Positions 1 through 9,233 of a stretch of DNA of 64,000 nucleotides are shown here, in pieces. Source of the stretch: Terribacillus sp. FSL K6-0262 (GTDB lineage: Bacteria; Bacillota; Bacilli; Bacillales; Amphibacillaceae); assembly GCF_037977385.1 (NCBI RefSeq), contig NZ_CP150277.1:3077001-3141000 (forward strand), given 5' to 3'. Each line of letters starts with the position of its first letter. Position 1 is the stretch's first letter. The translations under genes were made by a program, and so were the position numbers. Below the pieces are notes generated by a model that did no database searches, was not told the origin of the DNA, and saw only the letters and a list, made by a program, of their open reading frames with translations.

Positions 1-2
1 GT

Positions 3-278
3 ACGCTTGATGATGCGTTCGTCATCCTGGATGAGGCACAGAATACGACAAATGCACAAATGAAGATGTTCCTGACTCGGCTTGGATTCGGTTCCAAGAT
101 GGTCATCACCGGCGACCTGACGCAGATTGACTTGCCAAAAGGCGTCGCTTCCGGTCTGCGTTCCGTCGAGACAAAATTAAGCAATGTGAAAGGTATCTAT
201 TTTACCTACTTGAAACAGACCGACGTCGTGCGTCATCCGCTTGTGCAGCGGATCATCGAAGCATACGAGTCAGAGTAA
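3..278 (+). CDS. phoH: PhoH family P-loop ATPase, C-terminal fragment
   Basis: Only the last 91 codons lie in the window; the gene begins upstream of base 1. The visible part reads [15 protein letters not shown] (Walker B region, DEAQ) followed by [19 protein letters not shown] and a C-terminal [13 protein letters not shown] tail, typical of the PhoH/YlaK ATPase domain. In Bacillus the gene sits directly upstream of pgpH and ybeY, as here. The family is a cytoplasmic nucleotide-binding protein probably linked to RNA metabolism; its exact role is unsettled. A short GC-rich hairpin follows the stop codon. Confidence 0.93.
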   Translation, partial: TLDDAFVILDEAQNTTNAQMKMFLTRLGFGSKMVITGDLTQIDLPKGVASGLRSVETKLSNVKGIYFTYLKQTDVVRHPLVQRIIEAYESE

Positions 279-304
279 AAAGGCCCGGCTCCGGGTCTTT
301 TTCG
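279..304 (+). terminator. Rho-independent terminator after phoH
   Basis: A short GC-rich inverted repeat (GGCCCGG / CCGGGTC) is followed by TTTTTC directly after the phoH stop. The small stem may allow read-through into pgpH. Confidence 0.6.
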
Positions 305-329
305 GTTCAGGTGGATAGGAGGGCAGAGC

Positions 330-2441
330 GTGGCTAGAATAAGGTTAAAGGAGCTGTTCAAAAAGAAGTCGAAGGCTGGTGAACAGGCATTCATCCTGAT
401 CGGGGCGTTGCTGCTGGGATGCTTTTTCTTTGTTATGACAGCTTCCAATGTGACGACGAAGGATTATGATGTCCAGGTTTACGATACTGCAAGCGAAACG
501 ATCCGATCACCGATCACAATCGAGAATGAAGCGCAGACAGAAAGGCACAGGCAGGAAGCCAGCCAGCAGATTGACGACCGATATACTGTATCTTCCGAAA
601 TCACAGAAGCCAAAACCGATGCTGTCAAGGAGATATTCTCTGCCATTGGTCAAGCAGATGAAGAAGATCGTTCCATCGATCAGAGGATGGATATCGTCAA
701 GAACCTGCTTTCGGAATCTGTCAAAGAAGATTTGACAGACCGCCAGCTCGAGCAGCTTTTGGCAATACCGATCGATGAAAGGGAGGTCAGTGAAAAAGTA
801 TTCATAGATGCCATCACTGGCTTCTTGGAGGATGGTGTGAAACGTGATGAGGTGCAAAAGACGCGGGAGGAAATGGGAGAACGTATCGATTATGCGGATG
901 TATCCAGTGAAACCAAGCAAGCACTTCGTTCGCTGATAAGCTTTGCCATCGTTCAAAACGCTTCTTTTGATGCGCAGGAGACAGCTTCGGCCAGGGCGGA
1001 AGCGCAGCAAAATGTGGCACCTGTCATGATTCGTGCAGGCGAAATCATCGTGCAGGAGGGCCAAACGATCACAAATGATATATACGAAGAGCTTCAGCTT
1101 GTCGGCTTGCTGAATAATACAAGGAATGTGCTGCCGCTTGTCGGTCTTGCTTTGTTCATGGCATTATTAACCGGAATATTGACTTACGAAACGATACATA
1201 CATTGACAAGGCAGACGGGGACGAGTAAGTCTGTCCTATTGTTTATGTTCCTGCTTACTGGTGTATCCGTCCTGTTTTTGAAACTGTTCGGTGTTCTTGG
1301 AACAGCAGATCAGCATTATTATTTATTGCTGCCTGCTGCATTTGCGGCAGTCCTATTCCGCCACCTGCTAAGCGAGCGGTTTGCCATCGGCTATGCGATC
1401 GTCTACAGTATACTGGCAGGCATCATCCTGAATGATGAAATACCAGGCTCCTTGAATATGGAAGCGGCGCTTTATTATTTATTCGCCCAGCTTGCAGCTG
1501 TTTATGCAATCAGAAATGTAAAAGACAGGGCAGCGATGACAAAAGCATTCCTTATACTTGTAAGTGTACAGGTAATCAGTGTATTGTTATTCTTATTCTT
1601 TGCTTTTGAAAAGTATGTCTTGGAATCCGTATTGCTGTATATCGGTTTTGCCGTCTTGTCAGCCATCTTGACATTGATATTGGTGGCTGGTGTACTGCCG
1701 TTTGTGGAAGCGGGATTCGGTGTGCTTTCGGAGACAAAGCTTTTGGCATTATCGAAACCTAACCATCCATTGCTGAAAAAGATCCTTACCGATGCACCTG
1801 GTACTTATCACCACAGCATCATGGTGGCCAATTTGTGCGAAGCGGCGTGTGAAGCCATCGGAGCAGACGGTCTGCTTGCCAGGGTCGGGGCTTATTATCA
1901 CGATCTCGGCAAAACGCGGCAGCCGCAGCTCTTCATCGAAAACCAAATGGGACGGAAGAATCCGCATGACTCGCTATCTCCGCGGCAAAGTGCTGAAATC
2001 ATCATACGTCACCCATATGACGGTGCTCAGATGCTGAAAGACAATCGCTTTCCAAAAGAGATCGTCGATATGGCAAAGCAGCATCACGGAACATCGCTGT
2101 TGAAGTTTTTCTATTATAAGGAAAAGGAATATAATAAGGACGTCAAGGAAGAGGCATATCGTTATCCAGGTCCAAGACCATCGACAAAGGAGACCGCTGT
2201 CTTATCGATTTGCGACTCTGTGGAAGCGGCGGTTCGCTCGATGAAAGAGCCTACGCAGGAAAAGATCCACAGTCTTGTAGACAGCATCATCAAGGATAAG
2301 CTGATGGATGGCCAGCTGGATTGCGCGCCGCTGACACTGCAGGAACTGCAAGTGATCAAAGATGCAATTTGTCAGGCGCTTACCGGAATATTCCATTCCC
2401 GTATCGAATATCCGGCTGATGAAAAAGTGAAGGAGGCATAA
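330..2441 (+). CDS. pgpH: 7TM-HD cyclic-di-AMP phosphodiesterase PgpH
   Basis: This 703-residue membrane enzyme matches the usual length of about 710. One N-terminal transmembrane helix (about residues 24-42) is followed by a long extracytoplasmic domain (to about 265), then a run of roughly seven transmembrane helices (about 265-460), then a cytoplasmic HD phosphohydrolase domain. The HD domain shows TYHHS near 492, HDLGK near 524 and a further QHHGT metal-binding histidine pair. Family members hydrolyse c-di-AMP to pApA and so control potassium and turgor homeostasis. The start follows AGGAGGGCAG and uses GTG. The yqfF-ybeY-dgkA-era order is the normal Bacillus arrangement. Confidence 0.95.
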   Translation: MARIRLKELFKKKSKAGEQAFILIGALLLGCFFFVMTASNVTTKDYDVQVYDTASETIRSPITIENEAQTERHRQEASQQIDDRYTVSSEITEAKTDAVKEIFSAIGQADEEDRSIDQRMDIVKNLLSESVKEDLTDRQLEQLLAIPIDEREVSEKVFIDAITGFLEDGVKRDEVQKTREEMGERIDYADVSSETKQALRSLISFAIVQNASFDAQETASARAEAQQNVAPVMIRAGEIIVQEGQTITNDIYEELQLVGLLNNTRNVLPLVGLALFMALLTGILTYETIHTLTRQTGTSKSVLLFMFLLTGVSVLFLKLFGVLGTADQHYYLLLPAAFAAVLFRHLLSERFAIGYAIVYSILAGIILNDEIPGSLNMEAALYYLFAQLAAVYAIRNVKDRAAMTKAFLILVSVQVISVLLFLFFAFEKYVLESVLLYIGFAVLSAILTLILVAGVLPFVEAGFGVLSETKLLALSKPNHPLLKKILTDAPGTYHHSIMVANLCEAACEAIGADGLLARVGAYYHDLGKTRQPQLFIENQMGRKNPHDSLSPRQSAEIIIRHPYDGAQMLKDNRFPKEIVDMAKQHHGTSLLKFFYYKEKEYNKDVKEEAYRYPGPRPSTKETAVLSICDSVEAAVRSMKEPTQEKIHSLVDSIIKDKLMDGQLDCAPLTLQELQVIKDAICQALTGIFHSRIEYPADEKVKEA

Positions 2442-2444
2442 CTA

Positions 2445-2918
2445 ATGCAGATTGATTTTCATGATAAAACGAATTCCGTGACAGAAGATTATATCGATCT
2501 GATCGATCGGCTGATCCAATACGCAGCGGATGCAGAGAAGATAACCGAGGAAGCGGAGATGTCCATTACATTTGTGGACAATGCGGAGATACAGGTGATA
2601 AACCGTAATTATCGTCAAAAGGACGCGCCTACGGATGTCATTTCCTTCGCGATGCAAGAAGAGGGCGAAGGTGAGCAGCAAATCCTTGGGGAAGAAATCC
2701 CGATTGTATTCGGCGATATCATCATCTCGGTCGACAAAGCCAAAGAACAGGCAGAAGACTATGGTCACAGTGTGGAGCGGGAACTGGGTTTCCTCGCCCT
2801 TCATGGGTTCCTGCATCTATTGGGATATGATCATATGAATGAAGCGGATGAGAAGAAGATGTTCGGCCGACAAGAGGAGATTTTGAATGGCTTCGGACTC
2901 AAACGGGAAGAAAACTAA
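2445..2918 (+). CDS. ybeY: rRNA maturation endoribonuclease YbeY
   Basis: The 157-residue protein carries the UPF0054 zinc motif HGFLHLLGYDH (His120, His124, His130) near its C-terminus. YbeY is a zinc-dependent single-strand RNase involved in 16S rRNA 3'-end maturation and ribosome quality control. It begins 3 bases after the pgpH stop, so translation is probably coupled. The dgkA start lies inside its 3' end (32-base overlap), showing a tightly packed operon. Confidence 0.95.
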   Translation: MQIDFHDKTNSVTEDYIDLIDRLIQYAADAEKITEEAEMSITFVDNAEIQVINRNYRQKDAPTDVISFAMQEEGEGEQQILGEEIPIVFGDIIISVDKAKEQAEDYGHSVERELGFLALHGFLHLLGYDHMNEADEKKMFGRQEEILNGFGLKREEN

Positions 2919-3267
2919 AACTGGCATCGGTTTCCGTTATGCCTGGAATGGGATCCGGTGGACTTTCCTCAGGGAAAGGAATTTTCGGATCCATACAATT
3001 GCAGCGGTCATGGCACTGCTCGCAGGTTTCGTTTTCCGAATCGGAACAGCCCAATGGGCCGCTATCCTTTTGAGCATCGGCTTTGTCATCGCGACGGAAA
3101 TGATCAATACAGTTGTGGAACTGGCGATGGATCATCTGTCACCTGAGCAGAGCCGGACAGTGGGCCTAATCAAGGATATTGCGGCTGGAGCTGTCCTCAT
3201 TGCAGCGATGACAGCCATTTTTGTCGGGTTGGTCGTTTTCGTTCCGGAAATCATTTCGGCAATGTGA
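2887..3267 (+). CDS. dgkA: Undecaprenol kinase / diacylglycerol kinase family protein
   Basis: The 126-residue integral membrane kinase has a basic N-terminus (GFRYAWNGIRW), the conserved RNFRIH segment and the signature ATEMINTVVELAMDH, with three transmembrane helices. In Bacillus the DgkA-type enzyme phosphorylates undecaprenol, recycling the lipid carrier for peptidoglycan and teichoic acid synthesis. It overlaps ybeY by 32 bases in another frame. A strong terminator follows directly. In B. subtilis cdd (cytidine deaminase) lies between dgkA and era; here that place holds a repeat block. Confidence 0.93.
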   Translation: MASDSNGKKTKTGIGFRYAWNGIRWTFLRERNFRIHTIAAVMALLAGFVFRIGTAQWAAILLSIGFVIATEMINTVVELAMDHLSPEQSRTVGLIKDIAAGAVLIAAMTAIFVGLVVFVPEIISAM

Positions 3268-3268
3268 G

Positions 3269-3298
3269 AAAAACCGTCCATATCACTGGACGGTTTTC
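3269..3298 (+). terminator. Rho-independent terminator after dgkA
   Basis: AAAACCGTCCA-TATCAC-TGGACGGTTTT forms a perfect stem right after the dgkA stop, ending the pgpH-ybeY-dgkA operon before the repeat block. Confidence 0.85.
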
Positions 3299-3380
3299 GT
3301 ATGTAGTGAAGTTAATTTGCTGGAAGCGGGGAAAATATTAGCTGGAGCGTTCTAAGCGGATGCTTTCGCTTTTGTTTCGG

Positions 3381-3888
3381 CTAGCTGTGAGAGCCAGGGA
3401 CTGAGCCGTAAGCGATAAATCCCTGCGTAAGGAAAGAACACCTTCCTCCGGGCTTTCTCACTTACTTCTCCGTCCCTGATCGGCTCTTTCCGCTTTTGTT
3501 TTTATCGGCTAGCTGTGAGAGCCAGGGACTGCGCCGTAAGCGATAAATCCCTGCGTAAGGAAAGAACACCTTCCTCCGGGCTTTCTCACTTACTTCTCCG
3601 TCCCTGATCGGCTCTTTCCGCTTTTGTTTTTATCGGCTAGCTGCGAGAGCCAGGGACTGCGCCGTAAGCGATAAGTCCCTGCGGAAGGAATACCACCTCC
3701 CTCCGGACCTTCTCACTTACCACTCCGTTTCTTACCGGTCTTCTCCGCTTTTGGTTTGTCGTCTAGCTCCGAAGACCAGAAACTGCGTTGTAAGCGATAA
3801 GTCCCTGCGGAAGGAATACCACCTCCCTCCGGGCCTTCTCACTTACCACTCCGTTTCTTACCGGTCTTCTCCGCTTTTGGTTTTTTTT
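3381..3888. repeat. Four tandem ~128-bp structured intergenic repeats
   Basis: Units start at 3381, 3509, 3637 and 3763 (periods 128, 128, 126). Each begins CTAGCT and ends near TCCGCTTTT(T/G)G. Each contains complementary outer arms, an inner GTAAG/CTTAC pair and a GGAAGG-type central hairpin, so a unit can fold into a branched stem. Units 1 and 2 are nearly identical (arms AGAGCCAGGGAC / GTCCCTGATCGGCTCT). Unit 4 has different but still complementary arms (GAAGACCAGAAAC / GTTTCTTACCGGTCTTC). Unit 3 has the left arm of type A and the right part of type B. A degenerate partial copy may precede at about 3339-3380. From memory, similar CTAGCT...CCGCTTTT repeats are scattered in intergenic regions of Bacillaceae genomes. 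No coding potential is seen. Confidence 0.85.
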
Positions 3889-4002
3889 AACCCCTTTTGT
3901 CGAATGGGTGAAGTGGCGGGGGATTTGTAGTAAGATAGAGATACAACATTTTAATAGTACTTGAGGTTTTTGTCGTACTAGTACTTGGAGGATTAATACA
4001 GC

Positions 4003-4911
4003 ATGCAGAAAGAATTTCGTTCTGGTTTCATTTCCATCATCGGGCGGCCGAATGTTGGGAAATCAACTTTATTGAATCGTTTTGTCGGTCAAAAGATCGC
4101 TATCATGAGTGATAAGCCGCAGACGACTCGCAATCGGATCCAAGGGGTGCTCACTCAGGATGATGCACAGTTCATCTTTATCGATACGCCTGGTATCCAC
4201 AAACCGAAGCATAAACTTGGTGATTTCATGGTCAAGACTGCAGAGAACACGATGAATGAGGTGGATGCTGTCATGTTCATGATCAATGCCGAGGAAGGCT
4301 ATGGCCGAGGCGATCAATTTATCCTGGAAAGGCTGCAGAAGGTCAATAATCCTGTCTTTCTTGTAGTGAATAAAATTGATAAAGTCCATCCCGATAAGCT
4401 GCTCGAACTCATCGAGCTGTATAAGGACAAGTTGGACTTCGCTGAAATCGTTCCGATCAGTGCATTGGAAGGTAATAATACAGCGCATTTACTTGAAACT
4501 TTAAAAGGTTATCTGCCAGAAGGCCCCCAATATTATCCAGAGGATCAAGTCACGGATCATCCGGAGCGATTTGTCATCAGTGAGCTTATTCGGGAAAAGG
4601 TTTTGCATCTGACACGTGAAGAAGTCCCGCATTCGATTGCGGTTGTCATCGAAGCGATTGAGAATCGGCACAGTACAACTGAAAAGGTATTCATCCAAGC
4701 GACGATCGTCACAGAACGAAAATCCCAAAAAGGGATCATTATCGGCAAACAGGGCAGTATGCTCAAACAAGTAGGGAAACTTGCGCGTAGAGATATAGAG
4801 ATGCTGCTTGGCAGTAAGGTATTCCTGGAGCTTTGGGTCAAAGTGCAGCCTGATTGGCGGAACAAGCAAGCTCAGCTTAATGATTACGGTTTCAGCCGTG
4901 AGGAGTATTGA
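4003..4911 (+). CDS. era: GTPase Era, 16S rRNA-binding assembly factor
   Basis: The 302-residue protein has an N-terminal GTPase domain with GRPNVGKS (14-21), DTPG and NKID motifs, and a C-terminal KH RNA-binding domain containing [10 protein letters not shown]. Era binds the 3' end of 16S rRNA and acts in 30S subunit assembly at the membrane. The ATG follows TTGGAGGATTAATACAGC. It is separated from dgkA by the repeat block and so probably has its own promoter in the AT-rich 3890-3985 stretch, though I could not identify one with certainty. yqzL and recO follow, as in B. subtilis. Confidence 0.97.
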   Translation: MQKEFRSGFISIIGRPNVGKSTLLNRFVGQKIAIMSDKPQTTRNRIQGVLTQDDAQFIFIDTPGIHKPKHKLGDFMVKTAENTMNEVDAVMFMINAEEGYGRGDQFILERLQKVNNPVFLVVNKIDKVHPDKLLELIELYKDKLDFAEIVPISALEGNNTAHLLETLKGYLPEGPQYYPEDQVTDHPERFVISELIREKVLHLTREEVPHSIAVVIEAIENRHSTTEKVFIQATIVTERKSQKGIIIGKQGSMLKQVGKLARRDIEMLLGSKVFLELWVKVQPDWRNKQAQLNDYGFSREEY

Positions 4912-5021
4912 TAGCTGGTAATATTTGAAGCACATGGATTCGAAGGTAAGGTGTCATCCTAATTAGGAGTAATTGTTTTGTATGTTCATTTCTTAAAAAT
5001 ACAAAGAAAGGTGGACTTCCT

Positions 5022-5180
5022 GTGATTGATTTCCATTGGAAAATCTTCAGCAAGACCGGGAGTATCGAAACCTACTTATTGATGAAAGAAATCGAAACGA
5101 TGTACAATTCACTAATGCCTCCGGAGCAAGATAACATCATCGAGCTCCCGAATTATAACCGCCTTCAATCGAAAATGTAA
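5022..5180 (+). CDS. yqzL: YqzL family small protein
   Basis: A 52-residue protein starts with GTG behind GAAAGGTGG. It begins MIDFHWKIFSKTGSIETY and continues with LLMKEIE, matching the short YqzL family that lies between era and recO in Bacillus. No function is established for the family and there are no membrane segments or cysteines. It ends 20 bases before the recO start and probably shares its transcript. Confidence 0.85.
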   Translation: MIDFHWKIFSKTGSIETYLLMKEIETMYNSLMPPEQDNIIELPNYNRLQSKM

Positions 5181-5200
5181 GCAACAGGAGTGGGAGAGCG

Positions 5201-5944
5201 TTGCTCCAAAATGTAGAAGGAATCATCCTGCGCACGCAGGATTATGGGGAAACACATAAAATCATCACGATCTTCACCGAGGATCGCGGGAAAATAGCTG
5301 TCATGGCCAGGGGAGCCAAAAAACCGAAGAGCAGGATGGCTGCGATTGCGCAGCCATTCATTTTTGGTTCATTCCTGGTGCAGCTTGGATCTGGTATGGG
5401 AGCAATGCAGCAGGGGGAGCCTCTGCAAAGCTTCCGATCGATCCGTGAAGATATCGTAAAAACAGCTTATGCATCTTATATAGCGGAAATGACTGATAAG
5501 CTGACAGATAATAATAAGCCTGATCCTGATCTATTCCGGCAGCTGCTGCAAGTACTGGAATGGATCAATGATGGCAAAGATGCGGATGTCTTGCGTATCA
5601 TCTATGAATTGAAGATGTTCCGCCGCGGCGGCTTTGCGCCGACCGTCCACCAATGTGTCAATTGCGGCAGCACGGAAATGCCTTTTAGATTTTCCGTACC
5701 TGAAGGCGGTATGCTTTGCCGCCGGTGCATGCATCTTGATCCCGATGCTTATGCGTTATCGGAAAAGGTCACAAAGCTCCTGCAGCTTTTTTCCAGCATC
5801 GATATTTCCAGGATCGGCAATATTTCAGTGAAACCGGAAACCAAACGGCTTTTGAACGAGTTGCTTGATGCTTATTATGAACGGTACGGAGGCTATTTCC
5901 TGAAAAGCAAGAAATTCCTTGCTCAATTGGATAAACTACAATAA
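5201..5944 (+). CDS. recO: DNA repair protein RecO
   Basis: The 247-residue protein has an N-terminal OB fold (EGIILRTQDYGETHKIITIF) and a helical C-terminal part with a four-cysteine zinc site, CVNCG near 152 and CRRC near 173. RecO loads RecA onto SSB-coated single-stranded DNA with RecR in recombinational repair. The start is TTG at 5201 behind AGGAGTGGGAGAGCG; no better upstream start is visible. Length agrees with the family. Confidence 0.95.
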   Translation: MLQNVEGIILRTQDYGETHKIITIFTEDRGKIAVMARGAKKPKSRMAAIAQPFIFGSFLVQLGSGMGAMQQGEPLQSFRSIREDIVKTAYASYIAEMTDKLTDNNKPDPDLFRQLLQVLEWINDGKDADVLRIIYELKMFRRGGFAPTVHQCVNCGSTEMPFRFSVPEGGMLCRRCMHLDPDAYALSEKVTKLLQLFSSIDISRIGNISVKPETKRLLNELLDAYYERYGGYFLKSKKFLAQLDKLQ

Positions 5945-5951
5945 AGCTTTG

Positions 5952-5981
5952 TTGACAATCAGTATGTCATTTTAGTATGAT
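5952..5981 (+). promoter_or_regulatory. Sigma-A-type promoter for the glyQS T-box leader
   Basis: A perfect TTGACA (5952-5957) is followed after 18 bases by TATGAT (5976-5981), placing a transcription start near 5988, just before the T-box stem I. Confidence 0.75.
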
Positions 5982-5987
5982 TAAAAA

Positions 5988-6197
5988 AAATCGACGGCTT
6001 GCGTTGAAGAAGAGTAGTATCCGTCCGGTTCTTTGCAAAGCGAATCTGGGATAGTGGGAGCCAGAACAAAGGCAGACGGGGAAGGCGCTTCGGAGCAAAG
6101 GAAAAAGAGTGGCTTCCGTTTGGGAGCAAATAGGGTGGAACCGCGGTAATCCCGTCCCTATGCTGTACATGCAGCATAGGGACGGGGTTTTTCTTGT
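5988..6197 (+). promoter_or_regulatory. Glycine T-box leader (tRNA-Gly-sensing riboswitch)
   Basis: The conserved T-box AGGGTGGAACCGCG is at 6132-6145. The terminator after it has arms CCCGTCCCTATGCTG / CAGCATAGGGACGGGG and a T-run (6151-6196). In stem I, two AGTA elements (about 6013-6019) lie opposite GAA (6081-6083), followed by GGC at 6084-6086, which fits the specifier-loop pattern and names glycine. Uncharged tRNA-Gly would stabilise the antiterminator and permit glyQS transcription. The class and the downstream genes agree; the exact specifier is my structural reading. Confidence 0.92.
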
Positions 6198-6237
6198 TCC
6201 GCCTTGACGTTGATGAATATAAGATGGAGGGAATCCG

Positions 6238-7128
6238 ATGAATATCCAAAATATGATTTTGACGTTACAGAAGCATTGGTCAGACCAGGGCTGTCTATTG
6301 ATGCAGGCGTATGATGTAGAAAAAGGGGCCGGTACGATGAGTCCGATGACATTATTGCGCAGCCTGGGTCCGGAGCCATGGAACGTGGCTTACGTAGAGC
6401 CATCCAGACGCCCGGCTGATGGCCGCTATGGCGAAAACCCGAACCGTCTATACCAGCACCATCAATTCCAGGTGATCATGAAGCCTTCACCAGACAATAT
6501 CCAGGAGCTATACTTGGACTCCTTGCGCAAATTGGGTATCGATCCTTTGGAGCACGATATCCGCTTTGTCGAAGATAACTGGGAAAACCCGACGCTTGGA
6601 GCCGCTGGTCTTGGCTGGGAAGTGTGGCTTGACGGTATGGAGATCACCCAATTCACCTACTTCCAGCAAATCGGCGGCCTCGAAGCCAAGCCTGTTTCTG
6701 TTGAGATTACATATGGTCTGGAACGTCTGGCTTCCTACATCCAGGATAAAGAGAATGTTTTCGATTTGGAATGGACGGATGGAGTGACGGTGGCAGATAT
6801 CTTCAAACAGCCTGAATTCGAGCATTCCACTTATACTTTTAAAGAATCTGATACAGACATGCTGTTCCAGCTGTTTGATATGTATGAAAAAGAAGCAAAA
6901 CGGATCATGGACCAAGGTCTTGTCTTCCCGGCCTATGATTATGTACTGAAATGTTCCCACACATTCAACTTGCTGGATGCAAAAGGGGCCATTTCGGTTA
7001 CCGAGCGTACCGGTTATATCGGCAGAGTCCGGAACTTGGCGAGATCCATTGCGAAGAGCTATGTAGCGGAACGGGAACGACTTGGCTTCCCGATGCTGAA
7101 AGAAGGAGCGGATGAGCATGCAGAATAA
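6238..7128 (+). CDS. glyQ: Glycine--tRNA ligase alpha subunit
   Basis: The 296-residue catalytic subunit of the bacterial alpha2beta2 glycyl-tRNA synthetase begins [14 protein letters not shown] and contains the conserved [14 protein letters not shown] and [14 protein letters not shown] segments. It activates glycine and charges tRNA-Gly in the cytoplasm. The ATG follows GATGGAGGGAATCCG. It overlaps glyS by 17 bases. Expression is under the T-box directly upstream. Confidence 0.97.
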   Translation: MNIQNMILTLQKHWSDQGCLLMQAYDVEKGAGTMSPMTLLRSLGPEPWNVAYVEPSRRPADGRYGENPNRLYQHHQFQVIMKPSPDNIQELYLDSLRKLGIDPLEHDIRFVEDNWENPTLGAAGLGWEVWLDGMEITQFTYFQQIGGLEAKPVSVEITYGLERLASYIQDKENVFDLEWTDGVTVADIFKQPEFEHSTYTFKESDTDMLFQLFDMYEKEAKRIMDQGLVFPAYDYVLKCSHTFNLLDAKGAISVTERTGYIGRVRNLARSIAKSYVAERERLGFPMLKEGADEHAE

Positions 7129-9205
7129 AGATGTACTTTTTGAAATCGGTTTGGAGGAAATGCCTGCCCGTTTCCTGCCCGGCACGATCGAGCAGCTTGA
7201 AACGAAAACGGCAGCTTGGCTGGATGAGTTGGGTCTTTCCTATGACAAAGTGACGGTACAAGGAACGCCGCGGCGTATCGCTGTTACAATCCAGTCGCTT
7301 TCGGATAAGCAGCCTGATATCGAAGAAGAGGTCAAAGGACCGGCACTGCGTATCGCAAAAGATGAAGCGGGGGAATGGACAAAAGCAGCACAAGGTTTCA
7401 CACGGGGGCAGGGTGCTTCCGTCGAGGATATTTACACAAAAGATGTGGATGGGACAGAATATATCTTCGTGAAGAAATTTGTCAAAGGACAGCTTGCGGC
7501 TGAATTGCTGCCATCCTTTAAAGATGTGCTGCTCAGCTTGCATTTCCCTAAAAATATGCGCTGGGGCTCCGGCAGCCTGCGCTATGCTCGACCTATCCGC
7601 TGGATCGCAGCATTATACGGCGATTCCATCATCCCGATGGAGATAGCTGGAATTGAATCATCGAATCTTACTTATGGACATCGCTTCCTGGGAAGCACAG
7701 CGACCATCGATAATCCTGGCGCATATGCTTCTGTGCTTGAGAAGCAATTCGTCATCGTGGATCAAAAGCAGCGCAAGCAAATGATCATCGATGGCATCCG
7801 TCAGTTGGAGACTGCAAACGGATGGCGGATTCCAATCGATGAAGAACTGCTTGAAGAAGTGCTGTATCTTGTCGAATATCCAACCGTGTTCCACGGTGAC
7901 TTTGCCGAAGGCTTCCTTGATTTGCCGCAAGAGGTGCTGATCACCAGCATGAAAGAGCATCAGCGCTATTTCCCTGTGACGGATGCATCCGGCAAGCTGC
8001 TGGCACATTTCATCGGTGTCCGTAACGGAAACAGCGACCATTTGGAAAAGGTAGCCCGCGGAAACGAGAAGGTGTTGCGTGCTAGACTGCAGGATGCTGA
8101 GTTCTTCTATGCGGAAGATAAAGCACAGCCGATCGAGAAATCACTGGAGAAACTATCCAAGATGGTCTATCAAGTGGAGCTCGGTACTTTGCAGGATAAA
8201 GTGGATCGTGTGACGAAGATTGCAAAAATGATCAGTGAAGCTGTCGGAGTGGATCAGGAAACCGCAGATCGGACACAGCGAGCTGCCAGCATCGCTAAAT
8301 TCGACCTCGTGACCAATATGGTGAATGAATTCACTGAATTACAAGGTATCATGGGCGAAAAGTATGCACGCCACTTCGGAGAAGACGAACGTGTTGCCCA
8401 AGCGATCCGTGAACAGTATATGCCGACTTCATCCCACGGGGAGCTTCCTGAGTCAGTGGAAGGTACGATTGTCAGCATTGCGGACAAACTGGATACGATC
8501 GTTGGAAGCATGGTCATCGGAAATGTTCCGACTGGCTCACAGGATCCATACGGCTTGCGTCGTCAAGCTGCCGGTATCATCCAGATGCTTGCGAAAACAG
8601 ACTGGCAGATTACCATTGAGGATATCGTCGAACGTACAGTGGCTTTATTCGAAGAGAATTCGCTGCCGACAGTCGAAAAAGATGTGTATACAGAGGATAT
8701 TCGCAGCTTCTTCCACCAGCGTGCTTCGCAATTGCTGAAAGAAGAAGGCATCTCTTATGACGTGATCGAGGCGGTTCTGGCTATTCAAATCGGCAACTAT
8801 CCGTATACCCTTGCTAAGGCGAAGGTATTGCAGGCATTGCGTCATGATGAGGATTTCAAACCAGTTCAAGAAGCATTGGGACGTGTCATCAACCTGGCTA
8901 AAAAAGGTACAGACCAAGGCGTGGACGAATCATTGTTCGAAAACGAACAGGAAAAGCAGCTGTATGGTATGCTTGAACAAAACAAAACCATCTATTTGAA
9001 TGCTGCCTCCAAACGGCAGGCGGGAGAGGCTTTGGATACATTGGCTGCGTTCGCTGACAGCATCCATGCATTTTTCGACCATACGATGGTCATGGCAGAG
9101 GATGAAAAATTAAAAATGAACCGCTTATCATTATTGAACCAATTGGCTGCACTGATCCTTAGCTACGCGGATGTGACAAAAGTACAGTGGAAGCAGGTCC
9201 AATGA
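7112..9205 (+). CDS. glyS: Glycine--tRNA ligase beta subunit
   Basis: The 697-residue tRNA-binding subunit begins with the typical [18 protein letters not shown] motif. It contains the HD-like region ([11 protein letters not shown]...AIREQYMP) and a C-terminal DALR-type anticodon-binding end ([25 protein letters not shown]). It starts inside glyQ (GAGCATGCAG), so its translation is coupled. Length is normal for the family. Confidence 0.97.
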   Translation: MSMQNKDVLFEIGLEEMPARFLPGTIEQLETKTAAWLDELGLSYDKVTVQGTPRRIAVTIQSLSDKQPDIEEEVKGPALRIAKDEAGEWTKAAQGFTRGQGASVEDIYTKDVDGTEYIFVKKFVKGQLAAELLPSFKDVLLSLHFPKNMRWGSGSLRYARPIRWIAALYGDSIIPMEIAGIESSNLTYGHRFLGSTATIDNPGAYASVLEKQFVIVDQKQRKQMIIDGIRQLETANGWRIPIDEELLEEVLYLVEYPTVFHGDFAEGFLDLPQEVLITSMKEHQRYFPVTDASGKLLAHFIGVRNGNSDHLEKVARGNEKVLRARLQDAEFFYAEDKAQPIEKSLEKLSKMVYQVELGTLQDKVDRVTKIAKMISEAVGVDQETADRTQRAASIAKFDLVTNMVNEFTELQGIMGEKYARHFGEDERVAQAIREQYMPTSSHGELPESVEGTIVSIADKLDTIVGSMVIGNVPTGSQDPYGLRRQAAGIIQMLAKTDWQITIEDIVERTVALFEENSLPTVEKDVYTEDIRSFFHQRASQLLKEEGISYDVIEAVLAIQIGNYPYTLAKAKVLQALRHDEDFKPVQEALGRVINLAKKGTDQGVDESLFENEQEKQLYGMLEQNKTIYLNAASKRQAGEALDTLAAFADSIHAFFDHTMVMAEDEKLKMNRLSLLNQLAALILSYADVTKVQWKQVQ

Positions 9206-9233
9206 GGGCAGTTCTTGGATAGAGGTGATGAAC

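Noticed and set aside
507..1064. 185-codon frame antisense to pgpH
   Set aside because: Shadow frame opposite a well-supported gene, with no start site or family pattern.
3381..3888. CRISPR-like repeated array
   Set aside because: Units are about 128 bp and directly adjoin each other with no unique spacers, and no cas genes are near.
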